Part shown: piece after piece, positions 26,955 to 36,500 of the stretch | Layout of the letters: each line of letters begins with the position of its first letter | How positions within the stretch are numbered: the first letter of the stretch is position 1 | Assembly: GCF_025642155.1 (NCBI RefSeq) | Contig: NZ_CP106798.1 | Coordinates: forward strand, 6,634,001-6,698,000 | Length of the DNA: 64,000 nucleotides | DNA from: Streptomyces sp. HUAS 15-9 | GTDB lineage: Bacteria; Actinomycetota; Actinomycetes; Streptomycetales; Streptomycetaceae | Direction of reading: 5' to 3' | Notes under the pieces: generated by a model | Told to the model about the DNA's origin: nothing | The model's database searches: none | Seen by the model: only the letters and a program-made list of their open reading frames with translations | Position numbers and translations under genes: made by a program

Positions 26955-26981
26955 CGCATTCTCAGGACGTCTTGCTACGCT
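26951..26981 (+). promoter_or_regulatory. Promoter of the exporter-mtnA operon
   Basis: TTGACG at 26951-26956, 19-bp spacer, TACGCT at 26976-26981. GGACGTCTTG and CTACGCT match the promoter at 8368 in sequence and spacing. The leader to ATG 27071 is about 80 bases. Confidence 0.78.
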
Positions 26982-27070
26982 TCCGGAACTGAGTTTTTCG
27001 GTCGGGGGACCAGTCGGCAGCGAGAACGAGATCGCCCCGTGATTCTCCCCGACTCTTGGGAGTTGCACGC

Positions 27071-28363
27071 ATGACGAAAATGCCTGCCGCCCTCCGTCGA
27101 GGGAGCTACGGGAAACTGCTCCTCGGTATGGAGTGGGACCCCTTACTGGGGCGCGCGGCCGTGGTGCACCTGATCAGCGGGGCCTCGTTCTCCACTTTCT
27201 GGAGTTACGCCGGCGTCTGGGCGATCAAGGCATTGGGCGCGACCACCGGTCAGGTGGGCCTGATGTTTCTCCTCAGCGCCGTCCTCAGCCCGCCCGCGGC
27301 CTGGCTGGGCGGCTTCGTCTCCGACGCGGTGGGCCGCCGCAGCGTGCTGGTGGCCAGTACCGGCGTCCAGTCCCTGCTCATCGTCTGTCTGTGCCTCACC
27401 GGACACAGCGCGGCCTGGGGTATCGCCCTGGTCGTCCTGGCCGGGGTGGTGTGGGCACCGGGACGCTCCGCCGTCAACGCCATCGTCGCGGACATCGTCC
27501 CTCCGGAACGCCAGGGCCAGGCGTACGCGGCCCTGCGCACCGCCAACAACCTCGGTGTGGTCGTCGGCCCGCCGCTGGCCTCGCTGTTCCTGTTCCTCGG
27601 TGACTGGACGGCGTTTCTGCTCGGCATCGCCCTGCTCGGCGGCCTCACCTGCGCGCTCGCCGTCCGGCTCCTGCCGCGCGACCGGGCCCGCGCCCACCGC
27701 GGCGGCAACGCCGCACAGACCGCGCGCGTGGTGCTGACGGACGGGTCCCTTCTTCTCCTGCTGGTGGCGACACTCCTCGGCTTCATGGTCTACATGTCGT
27801 TCGAGACGGTGCTGCCGGTCGTCGCGGTCACGTCGTTCGGGTTCGCCCCCGAGACCTGGGGCCTGCTGTACGCCATGAATCCCGTGGTGGTGCTGCTCTT
27901 CCAGATGCACCTGACCCGCTGGACGCGGGACTGGCCGGCGTCGCTCACGCTGAGTCTCGGGGTCCTGCTGATGGGGCCGCCGTTCCTGCTCTTCCTGATC
28001 TCCCATCACATCGTGGCCGTGGTCCTGGTGATGCTCGTCTTCGCCTTCGGCGAGATGCTCTGGGTACCCACCATGCAGGCCACCGTCGCCCGCCTGGCGC
28101 CGCCCCACATGCACGGTGCCTACCTCGGCGGCTACACCAGCAGCCAGTTGCTCGCCTGGATGATCGCTCCGCTCACCGGGCTGCGCCTGGAGGAGTCCTT
28201 CGGGGACCACGCCATCTGGCTCTTCGCCACCGCGCTGTCCGCCGTGAGCGTCGTGGCCGGACTGGCGGCCGTCCGCCTCAGGCACCGCAGCGCGCCGGAC
28301 CAGCGCACCCCCGACGTGCCGGAGCCCGTCCACCCCGACCCCTCACCGGAAAGAGCCTCGTGA
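27071..28363 (+). CDS. MFS exporter
   Basis: This is a 430-aa, twelve-helix MFS protein. Family marks are GGFVSDAVGRRSVL (loop 2-3 motif A), RTANNLGVVVGPPLAS in helix 5 and a long central loop of basic residues. It belongs broadly to the MdtH/YajR-like drug exporter group. ATG 27071 is preceded by GGGAG; a TTG at 27056 is less likely. It is first in an operon with mtnA, which overlaps its stop as GTGA, under the paired operators at 26876. It probably exports the final product of region C and gives self-protection. Confidence 0.88.
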   Translation: MTKMPAALRRGSYGKLLLGMEWDPLLGRAAVVHLISGASFSTFWSYAGVWAIKALGATTGQVGLMFLLSAVLSPPAAWLGGFVSDAVGRRSVLVASTGVQSLLIVCLCLTGHSAAWGIALVVLAGVVWAPGRSAVNAIVADIVPPERQGQAYAALRTANNLGVVVGPPLASLFLFLGDWTAFLLGIALLGGLTCALAVRLLPRDRARAHRGGNAAQTARVVLTDGSLLLLLVATLLGFMVYMSFETVLPVVAVTSFGFAPETWGLLYAMNPVVVLLFQMHLTRWTRDWPASLTLSLGVLLMGPPFLLFLISHHIVAVVLVMLVFAFGEMLWVPTMQATVARLAPPHMHGAYLGGYTSSQLLAWMIAPLTGLRLEESFGDHAIWLFATALSAVSVVAGLAAVRLRHRSAPDQRTPDVPEPVHPDPSPERAS

Positions 28364-29400
28364 GCCACGAACCGCGCGCCGTCAGCTGGACGGGCGACGC
28401 CCTGTCCCTCATCGACCAGACGACCCTGCCCACTACCCTGCGGCGTCTGGACATCCGTGACGTGGACGCGCTGATCGACGCGATCCTCCGGCTCGCCGTA
28501 CGCGGCGCACCCGCCATCGGCGCGGCCGGCGCCTACGGTGTCGCGCTGGCCGTGGCGCAGGCCCGCCGGGAGAACTGGACCGAGGGCGAACTGGCCGACG
28601 CCGTCGCCCGCCTGCGTGCCGCTCGCCCCACCGCGGTGAACCTCGCCGTCTGCGTGGACCGGGCCGCCGCGCGGATACCGCAGGGACCGGACGCCGTACT
28701 GGCCGAGGCCGACGCGATCGTCCGCGAGGACCTGGCGGCCAACCGGGCCATGGCCGCGGCCGGCGCCGACTGGCTGGTCGAGCGGGTGGCCGCCGGCCGG
28801 CCGCTGCGGATCCTCACCCACTGCAACACCGGCGCGCTCGCCACCGCGGGCATCGGCACCGCGCTCGGCGTCATCCGGGAACTGCACGGACGGGGGCTGC
28901 TCGAGACGGTGTACGTCGACGAGACGCGTCCCCTGCTGCAGGGAGCGCGGCTGACGGCGTGGGAGCTGGCCCAGGAGGGCATCGCGCACAAGGTGCAGGC
29001 GGACGCGGCGGCCGCGGCCACTGTCGTCGGCGGGCTGGTCGACGCCGCGATCGTCGGCGCGGACCGGATCACCCGCAACGGTGACACCGCCAACAAGACG
29101 GGCACCCTGGCCATAGCCCTCGCCTGCGCCTACACGGGCGTGCCCTTCATGGTCGCCGCGCCCACCAGCACGGTGGACCTCACGACGGCCACGGGCGCCT
29201 CCATCCCCATCGAGCAACGCGCGGAGGAGGAAGTACTGAACCTCATAGCGGGCGGCATCACCGCCCCGGACGGCACCCGGACCCACGCCCACAACCCGGC
29301 CTTCGACGTCACCCCCGGCACCCTGATCACCGCCCTGACATCGGAACGAGGCGTCCTGGAGGTCTCGTCGGGCCAGCTGCCGGGGGACCACTGGGCCTGA
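28360..29400 (+). CDS. mtnA: 5-methylthioribose-1-phosphate isomerase
   Basis: This 346-aa enzyme converts methylthioribose-1-phosphate to methylthioribulose-1-phosphate, step 2 of MTA salvage. It shows the eIF2B-like MtnA signatures: LAVRGAPAIGAAGAYGVAL, THCNTGALATAG with the catalytic Cys, VDETRPLLQGARLTAWEL and GADRITRNGDTANKTGT with the catalytic Asp. GTG 28360 overlaps the exporter stop. It runs convergent to mtnB, with only 37 bp between stops and no strong hairpin. Placement with a drug exporter rather than in a housekeeping context ties MTA salvage to the biosynthetic pathway. Confidence 0.95.
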   Translation: MSHEPRAVSWTGDALSLIDQTTLPTTLRRLDIRDVDALIDAILRLAVRGAPAIGAAGAYGVALAVAQARRENWTEGELADAVARLRAARPTAVNLAVCVDRAAARIPQGPDAVLAEADAIVREDLAANRAMAAAGADWLVERVAAGRPLRILTHCNTGALATAGIGTALGVIRELHGRGLLETVYVDETRPLLQGARLTAWELAQEGIAHKVQADAAAAATVVGGLVDAAIVGADRITRNGDTANKTGTLAIALACAYTGVPFMVAAPTSTVDLTTATGASIPIEQRAEEEVLNLIAGGITAPDGTRTHAHNPAFDVTPGTLITALTSERGVLEVSSGQLPGDHWA

Positions 29401-29437
29401 CCCCGCGGCCCCCGTCTCGGCCGGGTTGCCCGCCCCT

Positions 29438-30073
29438 CTACCGCCCCCGCTCCTGCGCCAGCTCCAGTTCGAGCAGCCACTCGACGACCTCCGTGTGGCG
29501 GCGGGCCTCCCGGAGATCCGTGCCCCAGGTGTACAAGCCGTGGCCCGCCACGACGACCGCCGGTACCCGCGGGTTCAGGGCGGCCTCCAGGCGGTCGCCG
29601 AGGGTGCGCATGTCCTGGGAGTTGGCGATCACCGGCAGGACGACCTCTTCGTCATGGGCGGCGCGGCCGATGCCCTTGAGCATCTCCAGGTCCCGGAACG
29701 CGATGCCCCCTGGACGCCGGTGGCCCATCGCCACGGAGGCGACGGTGTGCACATGGACAACGGCGCCGGCGCCGGTCAGCCGTACCACCCGGGCGTGCAG
29801 GGCCGCCTCCGCGGACGGCTTCCCGGCGGCCGCGGTGCCCTCCACGGCGCCGCCCTCCTCGTCGACCAGCACGGTGTCCTTCGGACCCAGCTCTCCCTTG
29901 TCCAGGCCGCTCGCGGTGACCAGCAGGCGCAGGGGGTCCCGGCCGGTGACCACCGACAGGTTCCCGGAGGTTCCCCGCATCCACCCGAGCGCCGCGAACC
30001 GGGCCGCCTCCGCGACCAGCGTCCTGCCCCAACCCGCCGTCTCCGGCGTACCGGTGGCCGTGGCTCCCGTCAT
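29438..30073 (-). CDS. mtnB: Methylthioribulose-1-phosphate dehydratase
   Basis: This 211-aa class II aldolase-fold enzyme dehydrates methylthioribulose-1-phosphate to the 2,3-diketo compound. Motifs are RGTSGNLSV, SGLDKGELGPKD, KPSAEAALHA, the zinc ligands in VVHVHTVASV and AGHGLYTWG. The ATG at 30073 overlaps the mtnC stop by 4 bases (ATGA). It is the last gene of the minus-strand mtnD-mtnC-mtnB operon. Length is normal. Confidence 0.95.
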   Translation of the reverse strand: MTGATATGTPETAGWGRTLVAEAARFAALGWMRGTSGNLSVVTGRDPLRLLVTASGLDKGELGPKDTVLVDEEGGAVEGTAAAGKPSAEAALHARVVRLTGAGAVVHVHTVASVAMGHRRPGGIAFRDLEMLKGIGRAAHDEEVVLPVIANSQDMRTLGDRLEAALNPRVPAVVVAGHGLYTWGTDLREARRHTEVVEWLLELELAQERGR

Positions 30074-30795
30074 GACATTCCCTTCGTGAGGACGAGGTCG
30101 ATCTCGGTGAACGAGCGGGCCGCGGGGTGGACCGTACGGCCCGTCGCCTGCCGCGGTTCCTGAGGCCGGACCAGGGCGCCGGTCAGCCATCCCGCCTCCC
30201 GTGCCGCGTCCAGTTCGCTCGCCCTGTCGGACAGGAACAAGGTGTCCGCGGCCGGTACCCCGGTCGCGGCGGCGATGGCCCGGTAGGACGCGGACGCCGT
30301 CTTGGGCCCGGCGTTGCGGGTGTCGAAGAAGCCGCTGACCAGCCTTCGCAGATCTCCCTCCGCGGTGTGCCCGAACCAGGAGCGCTGGGCGGACACCGAG
30401 CCGGAGGAGTAGACGTACAGCTGTGTTCCTCGTTCGTGCCAGCGCCGCAGGGCGGGTACGACGTCGGGGTAGAAGTGCGCCGTGAGCTCGCCGCGCGCGA
30501 AGCCCTCCGCCCAGATGATGCCCTGCAGCGTCTTGAGCGGTGTGACCTTCCGGTCCTCGTCCAGCCAGTCGTCGAGGGCACGCTCGACCCGCCGCGCGTC
30601 CGCCTCCGGCTCGCCCAGCAGTTCGCGGACCTGCTCGACGGCGGCCCGGACCTCCGGCTCGTCCTGCCGCTCGGTGAGCAGCCGCGCGAACCGCCGCCGG
30701 GAGTACGGGTACAGGACGTCGGTGACATGGCGCGTCGCGCTGGTGGTGCCTTCGATGTCCAGCACCACGGCCGCCGCCCGGAAGCGGAGCGTCAC
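30070..30795 (-). CDS. mtnC: 2,3-diketo-5-methylthio-1-phosphopentane phosphatase (enolase-phosphatase E1)
   Basis: This 241-aa HAD-superfamily enzyme enolises and dephosphorylates the diketo phosphate to the acireductone. It has [11 protein letters not shown] (HAD motif I with the DxE pair typical of E1), YSSGSVSAQ (motif II), [10 protein letters not shown] (motif III Lys) and [12 protein letters not shown] (motif IV). It starts at GTG 30795, overlapping the mtnD stop, and overlaps mtnB at its own end, so the three genes are translationally coupled. Confidence 0.95.
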   Translation of the reverse strand: MTLRFRAAAVVLDIEGTTSATRHVTDVLYPYSRRRFARLLTERQDEPEVRAAVEQVRELLGEPEADARRVERALDDWLDEDRKVTPLKTLQGIIWAEGFARGELTAHFYPDVVPALRRWHERGTQLYVYSSGSVSAQRSWFGHTAEGDLRRLVSGFFDTRNAGPKTASASYRAIAAATGVPAADTLFLSDRASELDAAREAGWLTGALVRPQEPRQATGRTVHPAARSFTEIDLVLTKGMS

Positions 30796-31385
30796 GCGCG
30801 CCCCCCGGTGCGGCCGGCCTGAAGCGCGTCGAAGTCGGGGAAGCGCCCGGCGATGTCGCTGCCGGTGAACGTGCCGATCCAGCCGTCCTCCTCGTGGAAG
30901 AAGCGGATCGCGGTGAACGAGGGCCGGGTGCCCATGTCGAACCAGTGCGTCGTCCCCTTCGGCACGCCCAGCAGATCGCCCTTCTCGCAGTACACGGCGT
31001 GCACCACACCGTCGGCGTGCAGATAGAAGACGCCGGCTCCGGAGACGAACAGGCGGACCTCGTCGTCGTCCTCGTGGGTGTGCTCGGCGAGGAACTTCTC
31101 CCGGGCCGCGCGGGCCCGGTCCGCCCAGTCCGGGGTGCCGTCGGGATGCAGCGACACCACGTCGACGGTGACGAACCCCTCCCGGGCGGTGAGAGCCTCC
31201 ACCGCGTCGGCGTACGCGGCGAGCACGCCCTCCGGTTCGGCGCCGGGCGGCAGGTCGTCCTGTACCGGCCACTGCTCGTAGTCGACGCCGAGCGGAGCCA
31301 GCGCGGCCCTGATCTCCTGTGGATCAAAGGTGCGGCGCAGAACGGTCTCCGGGCCGGAATCGGGCCAAGTGGTCAGCAGCGTCAT
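30792..31385 (-). CDS. mtnD: Acireductone dioxygenase
   Basis: This 197-aa cupin oxidises the acireductone to 2-keto-4-methylthiobutyrate and formate (Fe form), or to methylthiopropionate, CO and formate (Ni form). Metal ligands are visible as His102, His104 and Glu109 in HTHEDDDE, plus a His in GTTHWFD. It is first in the mtnDCB operon, divergent from the A-T gene. The 350-bp space between them holds an operator pair. Which metal form operates, and hence whether methionine is recovered, cannot be read from sequence. Confidence 0.95.
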   Translation of the reverse strand: MTLLTTWPDSGPETVLRRTFDPQEIRAALAPLGVDYEQWPVQDDLPPGAEPEGVLAAYADAVEALTAREGFVTVDVVSLHPDGTPDWADRARAAREKFLAEHTHEDDDEVRLFVSGAGVFYLHADGVVHAVYCEKGDLLGVPKGTTHWFDMGTRPSFTAIRFFHEEDGWIGTFTGSDIAGRFPDFDALQAGRTGGRA

Positions 31386-31497
31386 CAGAACTCCATCCGC
31401 AAAGAAGGCCGGCGGGTCCTTCCCGGGCCGCCGGGAGATTTCACCGTCCGTGGATCGTACGGTATTCCGGTGGGCCGCCGCGGAGCGAACTCATTTC

Positions 31498-31544
31498 TTT
31501 CTCGCCCGTCGAGAAGAACAGTGTGTTTCTCGCCCGGTGAGAAA
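31498..31544. promoter_or_regulatory. Paired 19-bp palindromes, copies 6 and 7 (operator pair)
   Basis: TTTCTC-GCCCGTC-GAGAAG (31498-31516, one arm mismatch) and TTTCTC-GCCCGGT-GAGAAA (31526-31544) have start points 28 bp apart. They lie in the divergent region 31386-31735 between mtnD and the A-T gene and could serve both directions. No close copy of the TTGACG...TACGCT promoter was found at the expected 46-bp distance. Confidence 0.85.
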
Positions 31545-31633
31545 TGTTCCGCGGTCGCTCGAGAGGCCCTGCGCATGCCGGGAACTGACGTCTTTCCGGC
31601 CGGAGTCGGGGCCGGTGCCGAGCAGGAACGGCG

Positions 31634-31664
31634 TTGACAAAGAAGTTCCCGCCGGATTTGCTGT
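31634..31664 (+). promoter_or_regulatory. Candidate promoter for the A-T gene
   Basis: TTGACA (31634-31639) is a good -35 box about 100 bp before ATG 31736. The -10 region around 31657-31664 is not clearly defined. It lies 108 bp from the nearest operator copy. Confidence 0.35.
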
Positions 31665-31735
31665 TCGACGCTTGCCCGGAAAGAAAGTGCGGAAGCGGCC
31701 GTCGTCCGGCAAAGAATGAGGGTTGAGGGTACGGA

Positions 31736-33529
31736 ATGGCTGAACAGGCGAAGTCGGATGCGGGTTCACGGTCGGCCGGCCAATGCCTGCACGACACATT
31801 CGCCGGACAGGCACGGCGCCGCGGGAATTCCGTCGCGGTCGTCCAGGGCGAGCGGTCCCTGACCTACGCGGAACTGCACGAGCGTGCCCGCGCCCTGGCC
31901 GACCGGCTGCGGGCGGAGGGCGTGGGACCCGACGTGGTGGTCGGTCTGTTCGCGGAGCGGTCGATCGAGATGCTCATCGGCATGATCGGCATCCTGGAGG
32001 CGGGCGGCGCCTATCTGCCGCTCCGGGTGGACGACCCGGCGGACCGGCTGTCGTTCATCCTGCGCGACGCCGGAGTACGGGTCGTTGTCACAACCCCCGT
32101 GACCGACGAGCGCGGCCTCGACTTCGACGGGGCGCGGGTACGGGCCGACGCCCCCGGCGCCGGGATCCCGGCAGCACAGAGCCCCGCCCGCGCGAGCGAG
32201 GAGAACCTCGCCTACGTCATCTACACCTCCGGCACCACCGGCACCCCGAAGGGCGTGGCCGTCCCGCATCGCGCCGCCGCCCGGATCGTCCGCACCGGCA
32301 TCTACGGCGACTTCGACGAGCACCAGACCTTCCTCCAGGCGTGCCCGCTGTCCTTCGACGCCTCCGTGTTCGAGATCTGGGCGGCCCTCGCCAACGGCGC
32401 GCGGCTGGTCCTGCTGCCGCAGCAGCGCTCGTCGGCGGACGCCGTCATCGACACCGTCCGCCGCCACGGCGTCACCACCTGCTGGCTCACCCCCACCCTG
32501 TTCAACCAGCTGGTCGACGAGGGCCGGCTGAAGAACAGCGGGCTGCGCCAGGTGGTGGTCGGCGGAGAAGTGGTGTCCACCCCGCACCTGGCGCAGGCGA
32601 TGCGGTCCACCGACATCCGCTTCGCCAACGGCTACGGACCGACCGAGGCCGGCGTCTTCACCTGCTGCCACATCTTCCGGGCGGCCGACCTCGCCTACGC
32701 GCCCCCGCCGGTCGGCGCCCCGCTGCCCGGCACGCGGGTCTGGATCCTCGACGAGCGGATGCGGCCGGTGCCCGACGGGGAGCTGGGCGAGGTGTACATC
32801 GGCGGACCCGCGCTCGCCCGCGAGTACCATCGGCGCCCCGACCTCACCGAACGGGCCTTCTTGCCCGACCCGTTCGGCGAGACCGCCGACGGGCGCATCT
32901 ACCGGTCCGGCGACCTCGCCCGGATGCTCCCCGGCGGACTGGTCCAGGTGGTCGGCCGTGTCGACAGCCAGGTCAAGATCCGCGGCAACCGGGTGGAGCT
33001 GACGGAGGTCGAGGCCGCCCTCCTCGACGAGCCGTCCGTCGCCCAGGCCGCCGTCGTCGACCGCGGCGAGGGGGCCGAGCGGGTGCTCGCCGCCTATGTC
33101 ATTCCGGCGTACGGCGCCGAGCCCACCGTCGCCGAGCTGCGCGCCCGGCTCGCCACCCGGCTGCCGGACTACATGATCCCCGCCGAGTTCCACCGCCTCG
33201 AGCAACTGCCGCTCACCCGGCACGGCAAGACCGACCGGGCCGCGCTGCGCGCCGAGACCGACGCGCCACGACTGGAGCTGGGCACCGCCTACCGGCCCCC
33301 GGCCGGCGAGCTGGAGACGCTGATCGCCGCGATCTGGGCCGAGGTCCTCCGCGTCCAGGCGGTCGGCATGGACGACAACTACTTCGACCTGGGCGGCACG
33401 TCGCTCTCCATCAAGCAGGCGCAGCTCCGCCTCGAGGAGCGGACCGGCGTCCGTCTCCCGTCCACGGCCCTCTACGAATACCCCACGGTTCGCGCACTAG
33501 CCGAAGCCATGGCCAAACACGAGGTCTGA
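31736..33529 (+). CDS. Stand-alone NRPS loading protein A-T (valine-like code)
   Basis: This 597-aa protein holds an adenylation domain (about residues 20-515) and a thiolation domain (about 525-595). Core motifs are YTSGTTGTPKG, FDASVFEIW, NGYGPTEAG, YRSGDLAR and the late RHGKTDR lysine. The T site is DLGGTSLS (Ser556). Aligned by eye to GrsA, the pocket residues read D-A-F-W-V-G-G-V-F-K, close to published valine codes such as DAFWIGGTFK; this is prediction only. No C domain is present, so the aminoacyl thioester must pass to the KS of the next gene, 5 bp downstream. The upstream region holds operators 6 and 7. Confidence 0.92.
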   Translation: MAEQAKSDAGSRSAGQCLHDTFAGQARRRGNSVAVVQGERSLTYAELHERARALADRLRAEGVGPDVVVGLFAERSIEMLIGMIGILEAGGAYLPLRVDDPADRLSFILRDAGVRVVVTTPVTDERGLDFDGARVRADAPGAGIPAAQSPARASEENLAYVIYTSGTTGTPKGVAVPHRAAARIVRTGIYGDFDEHQTFLQACPLSFDASVFEIWAALANGARLVLLPQQRSSADAVIDTVRRHGVTTCWLTPTLFNQLVDEGRLKNSGLRQVVVGGEVVSTPHLAQAMRSTDIRFANGYGPTEAGVFTCCHIFRAADLAYAPPPVGAPLPGTRVWILDERMRPVPDGELGEVYIGGPALAREYHRRPDLTERAFLPDPFGETADGRIYRSGDLARMLPGGLVQVVGRVDSQVKIRGNRVELTEVEAALLDEPSVAQAAVVDRGEGAERVLAAYVIPAYGAEPTVAELRARLATRLPDYMIPAEFHRLEQLPLTRHGKTDRAALRAETDAPRLELGTAYRPPAGELETLIAAIWAEVLRVQAVGMDDNYFDLGGTSLSIKQAQLRLEERTGVRLPSTALYEYPTVRALAEAMAKHEV

Positions 33530-33534
33530 CACCT

Positions 33535-36500
33535 GTGAACCCTCAGTCCACCGCCCCCCACCATCCCGACATCGCTGTCATCGGCATGGCCGCCGAACTA
33601 CCGGGCGCCGACGACCTGGACGCCTTCTGGGAGAACATCCGCGCGGGCGAGGAGTCCATCACGCACGGCTCCCCGCGGGTCGTCGAGGACCCCGCGACCG
33701 GCCGCCGCCGGGTGCACGCCCGCGGCGTCCTGAAGGACGTCCGGCGCTTCGACGCCGAGTTCTTCGGCATTCCGCGCCGCGAGGCCGAGGTTCTCGACCC
33801 GCAGCACCGGCGTCTGCTGGAGCTGTCCTGGAACGCCATGGAGGACGCCGGCTACGACCCGTACCGGGTGCGCGAGAGCGTCGCCGTCTACACCTCGGTC
33901 GGTCCCAACACGTACTACGGCACCCGCGACTTCGGCGCCCGCTCGGCGGCCGAACGCATGCTCATCCAGCTGTCCAACGGTCCCGACACCCTGCCCACCC
34001 GTATCTCCTACAAGCTGGGTCTGACCGGCGAGAGCGTCAACGTCCAGTCCGCGTGCTCGTCCGCCGCCGTCGCCGTCCACCTCGCCTGCGAGGCGCTGCG
34101 GGCGGGCCGAGCGGACATGGCGCTGGTCGGCGCCGCCAGCATCAGCGCGCTGGAGACCCTGGCGTACGAGCACCAGGACGGGTTCATCCTGTCCGCCGAC
34201 GGCAGCACCCGCGCCTACGACAAGGGCGCCAGCGGCTATGTGGAGGGCGACGGCGCCGGCGTGCTCGTCCTGCGCCGCCTCGAGGACGCCCTCGAGCGCC
34301 GGGACAACGTCCACGCGGTGATCAAGAGCAGCGCGGTGAACAACGACGGCCGCGCCAAGGCCGGTTACTCGGCCCCCAGCGTGGCGGGACAGTCCCAGGT
34401 GATCAGTGCGGCGCTGGAAGCCTCCGGTGTCCCCGCCGACACCATCGCCATGGTCGAGGGCCACGGAACCGGCACCCAGGTCGGCGACCCGATCGAGGTA
34501 CGTGGCCTGGCACGCGCCTACCGGGCCTTCACCGACCGCACCGACTACTGCGCCCTCGGCTCGGTCAAGGCGAACATCGGCCATCTGTGCTTCGCCTCCG
34601 GCATCGCCGGGCTGCTCAAGGCCGTCCTGTGCCTGAAACACGGTGAGCTGCCCCCCATGGCGGTCCTCGAGGAGGTCAACCCGGACATCGACTTCACCGA
34701 CACACCGTTCTACCTCAACCGGACGGTCGAGCCATGGCCGCAGCCCGGTCCCCGCCGGGCCGGCGTCAGCTGCTTCGGGATGGGCGGCACCAACGCCCAC
34801 TTCATCCTCGAACAGGCCCCTGATCCCGCCGCGGGCAGCGAGGGATCCGGCCCCGGGCGGACCCTCCCCGTCGTCCTGTCGGCCCGGAGCGACGAGGCAC
34901 TGGCGGAGGCCAAACGCCGCCTGGCCACCCACCTGCGCGCCCACCCGGACACCGATCTCGTCGCCCTCGCCCACACGCTCGCCACCGGCCGCCGCCCGCT
35001 CGCCCACCGCTGGGCCGTGTCGGCCGACTCGACCGACGCGCTGCTGCGCGCACTCGACGGCGCCCCGCCCGCCCCCGACGGCTCGCGCGCCGCCGAACTG
35101 GCCCGGACCTGGGCGGAGGGCGGCGACGCGAACTGGGACGAGGTGTTCGACGCGGCCGACCGGCGCCGGGTCTCGCTGCCCGGCTATCCGTGGCAGGGCG
35201 AGCGGCTGTGGATCGAGGCCGCCCCCGCCGACGCCGAGGGCGCAGTCGAACTCGAGGCACAGGAACAGGCCCCGGTCACCGAGTGGCTCCACCGGCCGGC
35301 CTGGGAACGCACCGCGCTGCCCCGGCCGTACCTCACCGGCGACCTGCCCCCCGTCGACGGTGTCACCCTGCTGCTCGGCGACGGCGACGGCGGTCCGGCC
35401 GACGAGCTGGCGGCCGAGCTGACCGCGGCGGGACGCACCGTGCTGCACGTCGCTCCCGGCGGCCGGTTCGAGGTGACCGACGACCACCACGCCGTCGTCC
35501 GTCCCACGGTGGCCGAGGACTTCCGGCAGCTGGTGGACTGGGCCGTGGCCCGGGGCGGTTCGGTGGCCGAGGCCGTCCATCTGTGGGCCTACGGCGCACC
35601 GGCCGACCAGGACACCGGCATCGCCCGGGGCGCCCTCGCGGTGCTGCACCTGGTGCAGGCACTCGCGGCGGCACGGCAGAGCGCCGACCTCTGGATCGGC
35701 ACCGAGAACGCCCAGACCGCCGCCGCCCCGCGCGCCGCGGCCACCGCGTCCGGGGAAGCGCACCGCACCCTGCGCCTGGAGGCGTCCGCGGTGCTGGGAC
35801 TGTGCCGCGTCGTCCCGCAGGAGCACCCCGAACTGCGCTGCCACGCCGTCGACTTCGCCCTGGACACCCCGCCCGCGCAGGCCGCCGCCGGGCTGCTCGC
35901 GGAGATGGCCTCCCCGAGCGGTGACCCTGAGGTGGTGTACCGGGGCGGTGACCGGCTGCTGCCCACGGTGGAGCAACTGCCCGCGCCCGACGGCGGCCCG
36001 GTGCCGGTGCCCGTACGCCCCGGCGGGGTGTACCTCGTCACCGGCGGCCTCGGCCGGATCGGTCTGGTCATGGCCGAGCTGTTCGCGCGTACCGCCCCGG
36101 TCCGGCTGGCGCTCGTCTCCCGTACCCCGGACGCGGACGCGCCCGGCGTGCGCCGACTGCGCGACCTCGGGGCCGAGGTGCTCGTGCTGGGCGCCGACGT
36201 GGCCGACGAGACGGCCATGCGCAGCGTCGTCGACGTGGTGCACGCTCGCTGGGGAGCCATCGACGGGGTGGTGCACTCGGCCGGTATCGAGGAGAGCCGC
36301 AACTTCTCCTTCATCGCCGACACCGGCACCGAGCGGGCCCTGGCGGCCCTGCGGCCCAAGGTCCCCGGCGTGGCCGTCCTGGACCGGGTGACCCGCGACG
36401 AGCCACTGGAGTTCTGCCTGGTCTGCTCCAGCCTCGACACTCTCCTCGGCGGCATCGCCTTCGGCGTCCACTCGGTGGCCAACCGCTACCTCGACAGCTA

